Shown here: piece after piece, positions 1 through 5,867 of the stretch | How the letters are laid out: every line of letters starts with the position of its first letter | Position numbering within the stretch: the stretch's first letter is position 1 | Assembly (NCBI GenBank): GCA_018644745.1 | Contig: JABGPX010000597.1 | Coordinates: forward strand, 1 to 6,460 | From: Spirochaetales bacterium | GTDB lineage: Bacteria; Spirochaetota; Spirochaetia; ARS1246 | Length of the DNA: 6,460 nt | Reading direction: 5' to 3' | Position numbers and translations under genes: made by a program | The notes under the pieces: model-generated | What the model saw: the letters and a program-made list of their open reading frames with translations, nothing else | Told to the model about the DNA's origin: nothing | Database searches by the model: none

Positions 1-811
1 CCTTTCCGACATTCTCTACGTATCGATTTTTGCGTTCATTCTGATCTTTCTCTTTTCATTTTTCAGATATTTCTATGACTACTTCACCAAAGATTACAAC
101 CGCATCGAATATCTGAATAAGACAATTAATAGCCTTACGGATGCTAATACGGGTTTCCAGCATTACATCCAAATAGCGGAAGAGAAATCGAGCGAAGATG
201 AGAGAAACCGAATAATTAGAGAAGTCCACGATTCAACGGGTTATACTCTCACAACCATCATAATGCTGTCGGCATCTGTGCTGGAATCTCAGAGCAAATC
301 GATCCCGGAAGAGCTGAGAGAAATTCTATCCAACATCCATACATACGCTAAAAACGGATTAACAGATATCCGAATCGCGCTGCGTATTCTCAAGGTCAAG
401 AAAGTAAATGTCGAAACAGACCTGGAAAAACTCGACCGGATGGTAACAGCGTTTAGAAGAGCCACAAATGTGGCAATCATGATCGACTATGGAAATCTGA
501 ATAAAAACTATGCCAGCAACGTTTCTCATCTCACTTTCAGGCTTATTCAAGAAGGTATGGTTAATTCGCTGCGGCACGGCATGGCGACAGAAATTGGCAT
601 TCAGCTGTTCGAGGAGAATTATAACCTCATCATTACCATCATAGACAACGGCACGGGATTTAAGGAATTGGCACTCGGTATCGGATTAGCAGGAATGAAA
701 GAGCGGATAGAAAAGATCCGCGGCGATTTTACTATAATCAGCAGCGGCAAAGGTGTTACCCTGAGGGCCAGCATTCCACTCTACAGGATAAGCACACATG
801 GAGCAGATTAA
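1..811 (+). CDS. Sensor histidine kinase, NarX/DesK/LiaS class (5' end outside window)
   Basis: This is the C-terminal 269 residues of a membrane sensor kinase that would autophosphorylate on histidine and pass the phosphate to the adjacent regulator. The frame is open from base 2, so the in-frame ATG at 263 is internal: it falls after the H-box. In order, the fragment shows a hydrophobic membrane segment (fragment residues about 1-21, rich in F, I and L), a charged helical linker (about 25-65), and a HisKA_3 dimerisation/phosphoacceptor helix with ERNRIIREVHDSTG, whose histidine codon is at 227-229. A HATPase_c domain follows, with an N-box (QEGMVNSLRHG, Asn about 188), a G1 box (DNGTGF, about 215-220) and a G2 region (GIGLAGMKERI). 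The extracytoplasmic sensing part is missing, so the signal is unknown. The last 14 bases overlap the response regulator start, which indicates coupled expression. The family call is firm; naming a specific system would be a guess. Confidence 0.93.
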   Translation, partial: LSDILYVSIFAFILIFLFSFFRYFYDYFTKDYNRIEYLNKTINSLTDANTGFQHYIQIAEEKSSEDERNRIIREVHDSTGYTLTTIIMLSASVLESQSKSIPEELREILSNIHTYAKNGLTDIRIALRILKVKKVNVETDLEKLDRMVTAFRRATNVAIMIDYGNLNKNYASNVSHLTFRLIQEGMVNSLRHGMATEIGIQLFEENYNLIITIIDNGTGFKELALGIGLAGMKERIEKIRGDFTIISSGKGVTLRASIPLYRISTHGAD

Positions 812-1445
812 AGTCTTTCTAGTAGACGACCAGGTATTATTTATCAACAGTTTGAAAACAGTGCTGGAAACAAAAGACGACGAGATCAAAGTCATTGGTG
901 TCTGCTACAACGGCCAGGATGCTGTTTCTTTCTGCAAGACCAACACACCTGATCTCATTCTCATGGATGTAAAAATGCCGGGAATTGACGGCGTAGAAGC
1001 GACAAGGTTGATTATTGAAAATCAACCTGAAGTAAAAATTATCATGCTTACCACCTTCGATGAGGACGAGTATGTAAAAAACGCTTTGAAAGTAGGCGCG
1101 AGGGGTTATCTGCTGAAAGATATGTTGCCCGACGATCTGATATACGCTATAAAAAACGTAAATAAGGGATTGATGTATATATCTCCTGCTTTCCTCTTCC
1201 AGGAAAGTAAAAAAGAAGACGGCGGAGAGAAGCCGTCGTGGTATGCCAATCTGAACGAAAAAGAGATAGAAATCCTGGCTCTCATAACTCAGGGGTATGA
1301 CAATAACGAGATCTCCGAAAAGGTGAATCTTGCGAAGCAGACAGTCAAAAATTATGTCTCTTCCATCTATGAGATTATAGATGTACGCGACAGGATGCAG
1401 GCAATGCGCCTCTGCATAGATCTCAAGATTTTCGATGAACACTAA
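798..1445 (+). CDS. Response regulator, NarL/FixJ family (REC + LuxR-type HTH)
   Basis: This 215-residue cytoplasmic DNA-binding regulator is presumably phosphorylated by the kinase encoded just upstream. The N-terminal receiver domain (about 1-120) has all expected residues: acidic pair D10/D11, phosphoacceptor D57 in LILMDVKMPG, T85 in IIMLTTF and K107 in GYLLKDM. A linker rich in K, E and G (about 136-147) leads to a LuxR-type helix-turn-helix (about 152-208) with LNEKEIEILALITQGYDN, then NEIS, TVKNYVSSIY and a final V-x-x-R. Length is normal for the family. The ATG at 798 lies inside the kinase's 3' end and is preceded by AGGA (785-788) with a 9-base spacer. The stop codon (1443-1445) forms part of the next gene's ribosome binding site. 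Plausible targets are its own operon and the palindromic sites at 2643-2680, but that link is inferred from position only. Confidence 0.96.
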   Translation: MEQIKVFLVDDQVLFINSLKTVLETKDDEIKVIGVCYNGQDAVSFCKTNTPDLILMDVKMPGIDGVEATRLIIENQPEVKIIMLTTFDEDEYVKNALKVGARGYLLKDMLPDDLIYAIKNVNKGLMYISPAFLFQESKKEDGGEKPSWYANLNEKEIEILALITQGYDNNEISEKVNLAKQTVKNYVSSIYEIIDVRDRMQAMRLCIDLKIFDEH

Positions 1446-1449
1446 GGAG
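1443..1449 (+). promoter_or_regulatory. Shine-Dalgarno that fixes the start of the URO-D-like gene
   Basis: The sequence TAAGGAG contains the response regulator's stop codon (TAA) and a strong GGAG core. Six bases separate it from the ATG at 1456. The upstream in-frame ATG at 1435 lies before this site, inside the regulator gene, and has no comparable site in front of it. The start at 1456 is therefore preferred. Having the stop codon inside the ribosome binding site is typical of translational coupling. Confidence 0.8.
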
Positions 1450-1455
1450 CGGGCG

Positions 1456-2631
1456 ATGACAACCGGATTAAAGAGATCGGCTGATTGTATGAAAAAACTT
1501 GATCGGATACAAAAAGCCCTTCGACATGAGGAGCCGGACCGTTTACCTATTACCGAGTTCTACTGGGGCAAATTCCTCGAGCAGTGGAGAGAAGATCTGG
1601 GGCTTGCCGATGATGAAAACCCGTATAAATACTACGACCTGGATATGGTCATCAGCATTCCCAACATAGATCCTCATATAAAAGCATTTGAATATATTAA
1701 GAATACGTCGGAAGAAGTAGTTGTCAGAACCGGCTTCGAAGCAGAAATGCGGAAAAACCTGGCAATTCCCATGCCGGCTTTTGTAAAGTTCCATACTGAT
1801 ACTGTAGAAAAAATGCTGGCCTTCGAGTTCGATGATCCCCGAGATCGGAGAAGGTTTTTTGAGGCAGGAGACAATCAGATTGCCGGTGTGGGTGACGATT
1901 TCGCGCCGAATACACCTGCCTGGACCGAGACTGTGGGATCCCTTTATCCGGACTTCCCGGTCTTCGGCAGCATATGTGAAGCCCATGAAGAGGGCTGGCG
2001 GATAATCGGATCTGAAAACATGATGCTCTGGATGGGATTGTATCCGGATGAGCTCGGGAAATTCCTCAAAAGGGTCACCGAGTTTACAATCGGCGTACTT
2101 GAAGGCGAAATCGCGGCAGGGGGAGACATGCTCGCCGGAATGATCATTTTCGGTGATGTTGCCTATGTAAACGGTATGATGATGTCTCCTGATCATTGGC
2201 GGCGCTTTTTCAAACCCTGCGTTGCGGAGCAGATAAGGATATGCCACGACCATGACTTGCCGGTGGTCTATCATGGTTGCGGCGACGCGAGAGAGATCTT
2301 TGACGATCTCGTGGATATCTGCCTTGATTGTTATAACCCCCTCGAAGCCAAAGCGGGGCTTGATGTATTGGAACTCAAAAAGAACTACGCCGGGAAACTT
2401 GCCTTCCTGGGCAACATGGATGTACAGAAATGGGCCGCGCTGGATGACGAAGAGCTTCGCGAGTATGTTCTCCAAAAATTGAACGCAGGTAAAGGCGGCG
2501 GTTATATTTTTGCATCAGATCATTCCGTACCTGCCTCGGTGTCAGGTACGCGATATGATCAGGTGATCAAGCTTGTCCGGCAATACGGCGATTATCCCCT
2601 CTCTCTTGGTGAATTTGACCTGCCGATATAA
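1456..2631 (+). CDS. Uroporphyrinogen decarboxylase (URO-D) family protein, MtaA/CmuA-like
   Basis: This is a 391-residue cytoplasmic protein of the URO-D superfamily, which includes haem-pathway decarboxylases and the zinc-dependent corrinoid methyltransferases MtaA, MtbA and CmuA. Family marks are an N-terminal RIQKALRHEEPDRLPITEF (about 17-35), YHGCGDAREIFDDLVDICLD with H273-x-C275, LAFLGNMDV (about 315-323) and GGGYIFASDHSVP (about 347-359). It lacks the haem-enzyme N-terminal substrate-binding pattern I would expect, and it has the H-x-C pair used for zinc in methyltransferases, so methyl transfer is more likely than haem synthesis. The third zinc ligand, a cysteine in MtaA-type enzymes, appears to be Asp355 here, next to His356. 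No corrinoid protein gene is visible. An upstream in-frame ATG at 1435 would add seven residues, but the ribosome binding site favours 1456. The gene is coupled to the two-component system upstream. Its substrate is unknown. Confidence 0.85.
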   Translation: MTTGLKRSADCMKKLDRIQKALRHEEPDRLPITEFYWGKFLEQWREDLGLADDENPYKYYDLDMVISIPNIDPHIKAFEYIKNTSEEVVVRTGFEAEMRKNLAIPMPAFVKFHTDTVEKMLAFEFDDPRDRRRFFEAGDNQIAGVGDDFAPNTPAWTETVGSLYPDFPVFGSICEAHEEGWRIIGSENMMLWMGLYPDELGKFLKRVTEFTIGVLEGEIAAGGDMLAGMIIFGDVAYVNGMMMSPDHWRRFFKPCVAEQIRICHDHDLPVVYHGCGDAREIFDDLVDICLDCYNPLEAKAGLDVLELKKNYAGKLAFLGNMDVQKWAALDDEELREYVLQKLNAGKGGGYIFASDHSVPASVSGTRYDQVIKLVRQYGDYPLSLGEFDLPI

Positions 2632-2642
2632 TGCACCCTTTA

Positions 2643-2680
2643 TCAGTACCGCGGTACCAAAAGTCAGTACTGCAGTAGCT
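2643..2680 (+). promoter_or_regulatory. Tandem palindromic operator, two copies 21 bp apart
   Basis: Two copies of a TCAGTAC-YGC-RGTA motif begin at 2643 and 2664. The first contains the perfect 12-bp palindrome GTACCGCGGTAC (2646-2657), the second the perfect 10-bp palindrome TACTGCAGTA (2668-2677). Their centres (2651.5 and 2672.5) are 21 bp apart, two turns of the helix, so two protein dimers would sit on the same DNA face. Relative to a start point near 2715 the centres are about -63 and -42, which is where activators usually bind. The neighbouring NarL-type regulator is the obvious candidate, but a regulator encoded elsewhere (for example LacI type) cannot be excluded. Confidence 0.65.
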
Positions 2681-2708
2681 TTACAGCTGACCCGGCAGAC
2701 CTGATAAT
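2680..2708 (+). promoter_or_regulatory. Predicted sigma70-type promoter of the sugar transporter genes
   Basis: A -35 box TTTACA (2680-2685, five of six consensus bases) and a -10 box GATAAT (2703-2708, five of six) are separated by the ideal 17 bases. Transcription would begin near 2714-2716, leaving a leader of about 30 bases that holds the ribosome binding site. The tandem palindromes end directly upstream of the -35 box. No rho-independent terminator is visible before the promoter, so read-through from the upstream operon is also possible. Confidence 0.65.
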
Positions 2709-2734
2709 ACACTATCAAAACCAAATTTTTCGAT

Positions 2735-2740
2735 GGAGGA
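2735..2740 (+). promoter_or_regulatory. Shine-Dalgarno of the solute-binding protein gene
   Basis: GGAGGA is a near-perfect ribosome binding sequence. It overlaps the in-frame ATG at 2733, which is therefore unlikely to be the true start. The ATG at 2745 lies four bases after the GGAGGA and also gives the cleanest signal peptide (MKKGLMIFLF...). The ATG at 2742 is too close to the site. Confidence 0.75.
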
Positions 2741-2744
2741 CATG

Positions 2745-4025
2745 ATGAAAAAAGGACTAATGATTTTTCTGTTCCTGATTGTTTCATCAGTACTGGTTTT
2801 CGCAGGCGGGCAGAATGATGCAAGCAGCGACACCATTAAACTGAAGTACCAGGTATGGATAACCCCGAACCTAACCAGAGATTTCTATGACGGCGCGGTT
2901 GCGGCGTTCAACGTAAAGTTCCCGGATGTTGAGGTTGAAATCATAGAGCTTTCAGCCACCGCTTCTTCCGGAGCGTCTGATTTCATTCGAAACCGAATTG
3001 CGGCCGGTGATGTTCCCGATGTAATGTCCAATCTTTCAGACATAGTATCGTTCTCCGATGCCGGACATCTCTGGGCAATGCCCACGGACGACCCTGATCT
3101 GGCTAGAGTCAAGGACATCATGAGCGTTGCATACAAAGGAAAAATCTACAAGCTTCCTCAGAGCGTGCAGCCTCAGAGCAACATGTTCTACAACAAAGAT
3201 CTTTGGGCGAAAAGCGGTCTAACCGAGAATGACATCCCCAAGACCATGGAAGAGTTCGATAAAGTCTGTGCCAAGATAAAAGCTGCCGGCTATACTCCGA
3301 TTCTTACCGGTGGTGAGTGGGTACCGTTGATAGTATGGGAATACTTTATCGGGCCTGAGATTACCAAAAACTATCCTAATTTCTGGACGGATGTATATGC
3401 CGGCAAGATAAAATGGACCGACCCGGAAATAATGAATATGGTGAGAATACTCGATAGCGGCGTCAAGAAAGGCTATTTCAACGAAGGTGCTCTGAGTATC
3501 GGTTACGCTCAATTGGAGCAGGAATTCCTCAACGGAAACGGTGTAATGTATCCTATGGGATCCTGGTTTACCGCGGCCGAGGCGGCAGCAGACAAAACCT
3601 GGGAAACCGGCGTATTTGCTATACCGACACTCGACGGTGAGACGAATCTGATGATATCGGGTGGCTACGGAAGCAGTGCCGCGGTGTCCTCAGCATCTAA
3701 GAATCCCGAGATAGCTTTTGAACTCGTAAAGTTTATGGTTCTTGATGAAGTATATGGATCCAAATTCATTCAGGCTGATGGCCTCTATTCGAATCTTGAC
3801 CCACCCTTGATGTATGAGATGACTCAGCTGCAGCAGGATCTTGCCGATCTTGCAGCAGGTGCAGATTACACACGATCGATGTTCACCCACGTTCTTGGCG
3901 AAGCGGCACCTCCGGGTCTCGACGTCTTTTTAAGAAAAGGCGCGGAAGCTATATTGAGTCAGTCGTATAAAAGTCTTGAGGACTTGTGCCAGCAGATCGA
4001 CGACTTTGTAGCTGAGACCAGATAA
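2745..4025 (+). CDS. ABC transporter carbohydrate-binding protein (CUT1, UgpB/MalE-like)
   Basis: This is a 426-residue periplasmic binding protein that would capture a sugar or related compound and deliver it to the two permeases downstream. The signal peptide has a KK start, a hydrophobic core (about 5-19) and a likely signal peptidase I site after LVFA (residue 20). The mature protein starts GGQND and has no lipobox cysteine, so it should be soluble in a periplasm, which implies a diderm host. The rest fits family 1 solute-binding proteins: a first strand KLKYQVWI, AAFNVKFPDVEVE, IRNRIAAGDVPDVM, YKGKIYKLP and the common core NMFYNKDLWAKSGL followed by PKTMEEFDKVCAKIKAAGYTPI. Length is normal. 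The ligand cannot be read from the sequence. The gene follows the predicted activated promoter and is followed by a stem-loop before the permeases, which suggests it is made in excess over them. Confidence 0.95.
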   Translation: MKKGLMIFLFLIVSSVLVFAGGQNDASSDTIKLKYQVWITPNLTRDFYDGAVAAFNVKFPDVEVEIIELSATASSGASDFIRNRIAAGDVPDVMSNLSDIVSFSDAGHLWAMPTDDPDLARVKDIMSVAYKGKIYKLPQSVQPQSNMFYNKDLWAKSGLTENDIPKTMEEFDKVCAKIKAAGYTPILTGGEWVPLIVWEYFIGPEITKNYPNFWTDVYAGKIKWTDPEIMNMVRILDSGVKKGYFNEGALSIGYAQLEQEFLNGNGVMYPMGSWFTAAEAAADKTWETGVFAIPTLDGETNLMISGGYGSSAAVSSASKNPEIAFELVKFMVLDEVYGSKFIQADGLYSNLDPPLMYEMTQLQQDLADLAAGADYTRSMFTHVLGEAAPPGLDVFLRKGAEAILSQSYKSLEDLCQQIDDFVAETR

Positions 4026-4038
4026 CAGCAGAATCTAT

Positions 4039-4075
4039 AAAGAGGCGCCCCGGAAACACTGGCGGCGCCTCTTTT
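4039..4075 (+). terminator. Stem-loop with U-rich tail between binding-protein and permease genes
   Basis: AAAGAGGCGCC (4039-4049) pairs perfectly over 11 bp with GGCGCCTCTTT (4064-4074). The 14-base loop may be tightened by a CC/GG pair. The descending arm runs into TCTTTTATATT. This has the form of a rho-independent terminator. Because it lies inside an apparent operon, it probably acts as a partial terminator or as a 3' stabiliser of the binding-protein message. Full termination would require a separate permease promoter, and I see none in the short gap after it. Confidence 0.85.
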
Positions 4076-4103
4076 ATATTGATTGCTAATTCCCGGGGGA
4101 CCC

Positions 4104-5000
4104 ATGAACGCCAAATTGAGTAAGAAACTAACCAAAACTAACGTGCAGCATTTTGTCCTCTTTTTCCCCGGCTTTTTTATCTTTTTCGGTTTGATAATTC
4201 TCTCAATATTCCTGGCGTTCTATTATTCATTTTTCAATTGGGACGGATTGAAGCGCACCATGGATTTTGTCGGATTTACCAACTATATCCGAGCATTAAA
4301 GAATTCCGCTTTTATGATGAGCCTGCGAGTTACCTTTTTTTATGCGATTTTTGGAACGGTGATAACGACGGTTATCGCGTTAACGTTGTCGTCGTTCCTA
4401 AATAAGAAGAGCGTTCTCACCAATTTCTACCGTTCCGCTTTCTTTTTCCCGCAGCTGATAAGTCTAGTTGCAGTCGGTTTTATTTTCAAAGCGCTGCTCA
4501 GCTACATCGGTATAGTCAATACACTGCTTGAAAGCGCGGGACTCAGTAAGATCAATTTTCTCGCAGATCCTGCATTGGCTCAATGGACCATATTATTCAT
4601 AAGTGTTTGGCAAACCACCGGTTTCGCAACGGTGCTCTATCTCGCAGGACTGCAGGCAATTCCTACGGAACTCTACGATTCGGCAAAAATCGACGGCGCT
4701 AATTCATGGAAGAAATTCAGATACATCACCTTTCCTTGGCTGGCTCCATCGTTTACTGCTGTAACCGTATTCTTGTTCACCGGCTATATGCGGATTTTTG
4801 ATATCATATATGTTTTAACGAGCGGCGGACCGGCAGGAAAAACAGAGTCGGTAGCTATCCATATCATTAGAATCGGCTTTAATCAGTTCAGGATATCTTA
4901 TGCATCCGCAATTGCAATGTATATGCTGATACTCGTCTCTGTTATTGCGCTAGTTCTGACAAATATTCTCAGAAAGCGTGAGAACGACCTTATTTCTTAG
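4104..5000 (+). CDS. ABC sugar transporter permease, MalF/UgpA-like (CUT1)
   Basis: This 298-residue inner-membrane protein forms half of the transport channel. About six membrane segments are apparent (roughly residues 15-42, 71-97, 109-132, 161-181, 213-236 and 268-288). The cytoplasmic EAA loop that docks the ATPase reads ELYDSAKIDGANSWKKF...TFPWLAP, with E189, D197, G198, A199 and P211. The segment GGPAGKTES before the last membrane helix is also typical of MalF-type permeases. I chose the ATG at 4104, giving MNAKLSKK. A TTG at 4083 in the same frame would add seven residues overlapping the ribosome binding region and is less likely. The Shine-Dalgarno (GGGGGA, 4095-4100) is imperfect and only three bases from the start, so translation may be weak. 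The gene follows the stem-loop after the binding-protein gene and precedes the second permease by 15 bases. Confidence 0.95.
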   Translation: MNAKLSKKLTKTNVQHFVLFFPGFFIFFGLIILSIFLAFYYSFFNWDGLKRTMDFVGFTNYIRALKNSAFMMSLRVTFFYAIFGTVITTVIALTLSSFLNKKSVLTNFYRSAFFFPQLISLVAVGFIFKALLSYIGIVNTLLESAGLSKINFLADPALAQWTILFISVWQTTGFATVLYLAGLQAIPTELYDSAKIDGANSWKKFRYITFPWLAPSFTAVTVFLFTGYMRIFDIIYVLTSGGPAGKTESVAIHIIRIGFNQFRISYASAIAMYMLILVSVIALVLTNILRKRENDLIS

Positions 5001-5015
5001 CTGAAAGGATCTGTT

Positions 5016-5867
5016 ATGCCTATGATTAATCGAGCAAAAAACACCTTAATTTCATATGTCGGGAAAGCAAGTTTAATGCTCCTGGCATTGGTATACATGG
5101 TCCCGTTCTACATCGCGCTGATAAATACTTTCAAAATCGAAAAAGATATTTTCAACTCACCAATGGGAATCCCGTTCAAGCGTTTAACCTTTGATAATCT
5201 GATAAGAAACTTCAACTCACCAAATTTCAATGTTTTACGGGCATATGTCTTTACAATTCTTATCGCTGTTATCACCCTGTTCACAGTCGCAGCGCTTTCT
5301 TCAATGATGTCCTATACCCTCAGCCGAAACAGAAAAGGGTTCTATAAAGCAGCGTACTTCGTGCTGCTCGCCGGACTCATGATTCCCATTCAAGTAATTC
5401 TCATACCCATTATTCAGATACTCAGGACCGTTCACCTGGTACTTACAGTGCCGGGGCTAATCCTCGTGTATATAGCCTGGTATATGCCCTTTACCGCTTT
5501 TGTGCTCACAGGCTATATCGGAACTATCTCGACGCAGTTGGATGAATCGGCGAAAATTGACGGAGCGAATCCATTCCTGATTTTCTTCCGTATTATCTTT
5601 CCACTCATGAAACCCGCGCTAACTAGCGTCGTTATCTTTATCACTGTATGGACGTGGAATGACTTTGTTACGCCGCTGGTTATCCTGGGCAGCAGCAATT
5701 TTTATACGGTAACTACGGGAATTTACCGGGCCATCGGTCAGTACACCCAGAAGTGGGACGATGTATTCGCAATTCTCTTCTTTGCCGCGACCCCGTTGGC
5801 CGTCTTCTATCTGCTTCTTCAGAAGCATTTTATCTCGGGGCTCACGGCCGGTTCGCTCAAAGGCTGA
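5016..5867 (+). CDS. ABC sugar transporter permease, MalG/UgpE-like (CUT1)
   Basis: This 283-residue inner-membrane protein is the second channel subunit. It has an N-terminal membrane helix (about 14-37) followed by FKIEKDIFNSPMGIP, a typical MalG-type periplasmic entry. Further membrane segments lie at about 75-98, 110-135, 143-166, 201-222 and 249-268. The EAA loop reads QLDESAKIDGANPF...IFPLMKP, with D182-G183-A184. The C-terminal QKHFISGLTAGSLKG is the conserved end of this subunit. AAAGGA (5004-5009) with a six-base spacer supports the ATG at 5016; a second ATG at 5022 is less favoured. The last 11 bases overlap the 3' end of the convergent URO-D-family gene. No nucleotide-binding subunit follows, so the transporter probably uses an MsmK/UgpC-type ATPase encoded elsewhere. 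Confidence 0.95.
   Translation: MPMINRAKNTLISYVGKASLMLLALVYMVPFYIALINTFKIEKDIFNSPMGIPFKRLTFDNLIRNFNSPNFNVLRAYVFTILIAVITLFTVAALSSMMSYTLSRNRKGFYKAAYFVLLAGLMIPIQVILIPIIQILRTVHLVLTVPGLILVYIAWYMPFTAFVLTGYIGTISTQLDESAKIDGANPFLIFFRIIFPLMKPALTSVVIFITVWTWNDFVTPLVILGSSNFYTVTTGIYRAIGQYTQKWDDVFAILFFAATPLAVFYLLLQKHFISGLTAGSLKG

Noticed and set aside
263..811. Reading the kinase as a complete 182-residue protein starting at 263
   Set aside because: The frame is open to the left edge, and the H-box with its phosphoacceptor histidine (227-229) and a membrane segment lie upstream of that ATG.
1543..2475. Open frame of 310 codons on the minus strand inside the URO-D-like gene
   Set aside because: It is antisense to a well-supported gene, resembles no family I recognise and is explained by codon bias of the true gene. 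The same holds for the 201-codon minus frame at 837-1442.
2643..2680. Tandem palindromes as a terminator for the upstream operon
   Set aside because: The dyads have no loop and no following U run, so they do not have the form of a rho-independent terminator.
2687..2698. Imperfect dyad CTGACCCGGCAG between the -35 and -10 boxes, 20 bp from the second palindrome
   Set aside because: Only four of six pairs match and the sequence does not resemble the TCAGTAC motif, so it is not convincing as a third operator.
2787..2795. A further TCAGTACTG in the signal-peptide coding region
   Set aside because: It matches nine bases of the second operator copy but lacks the right half of the dyad, is not in phase with the other two sites and lies in coding sequence. 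Probably chance.
5151..5223. 13-bp direct repeat TTCAACTCACCAA at 5151 and 5211, exactly 60 bases apart
   Set aside because: Both copies are in frame in the MalG-like permease and encode FNSP, so it is most simply a short local protein repeat with no sign of a mobile or regulatory element.
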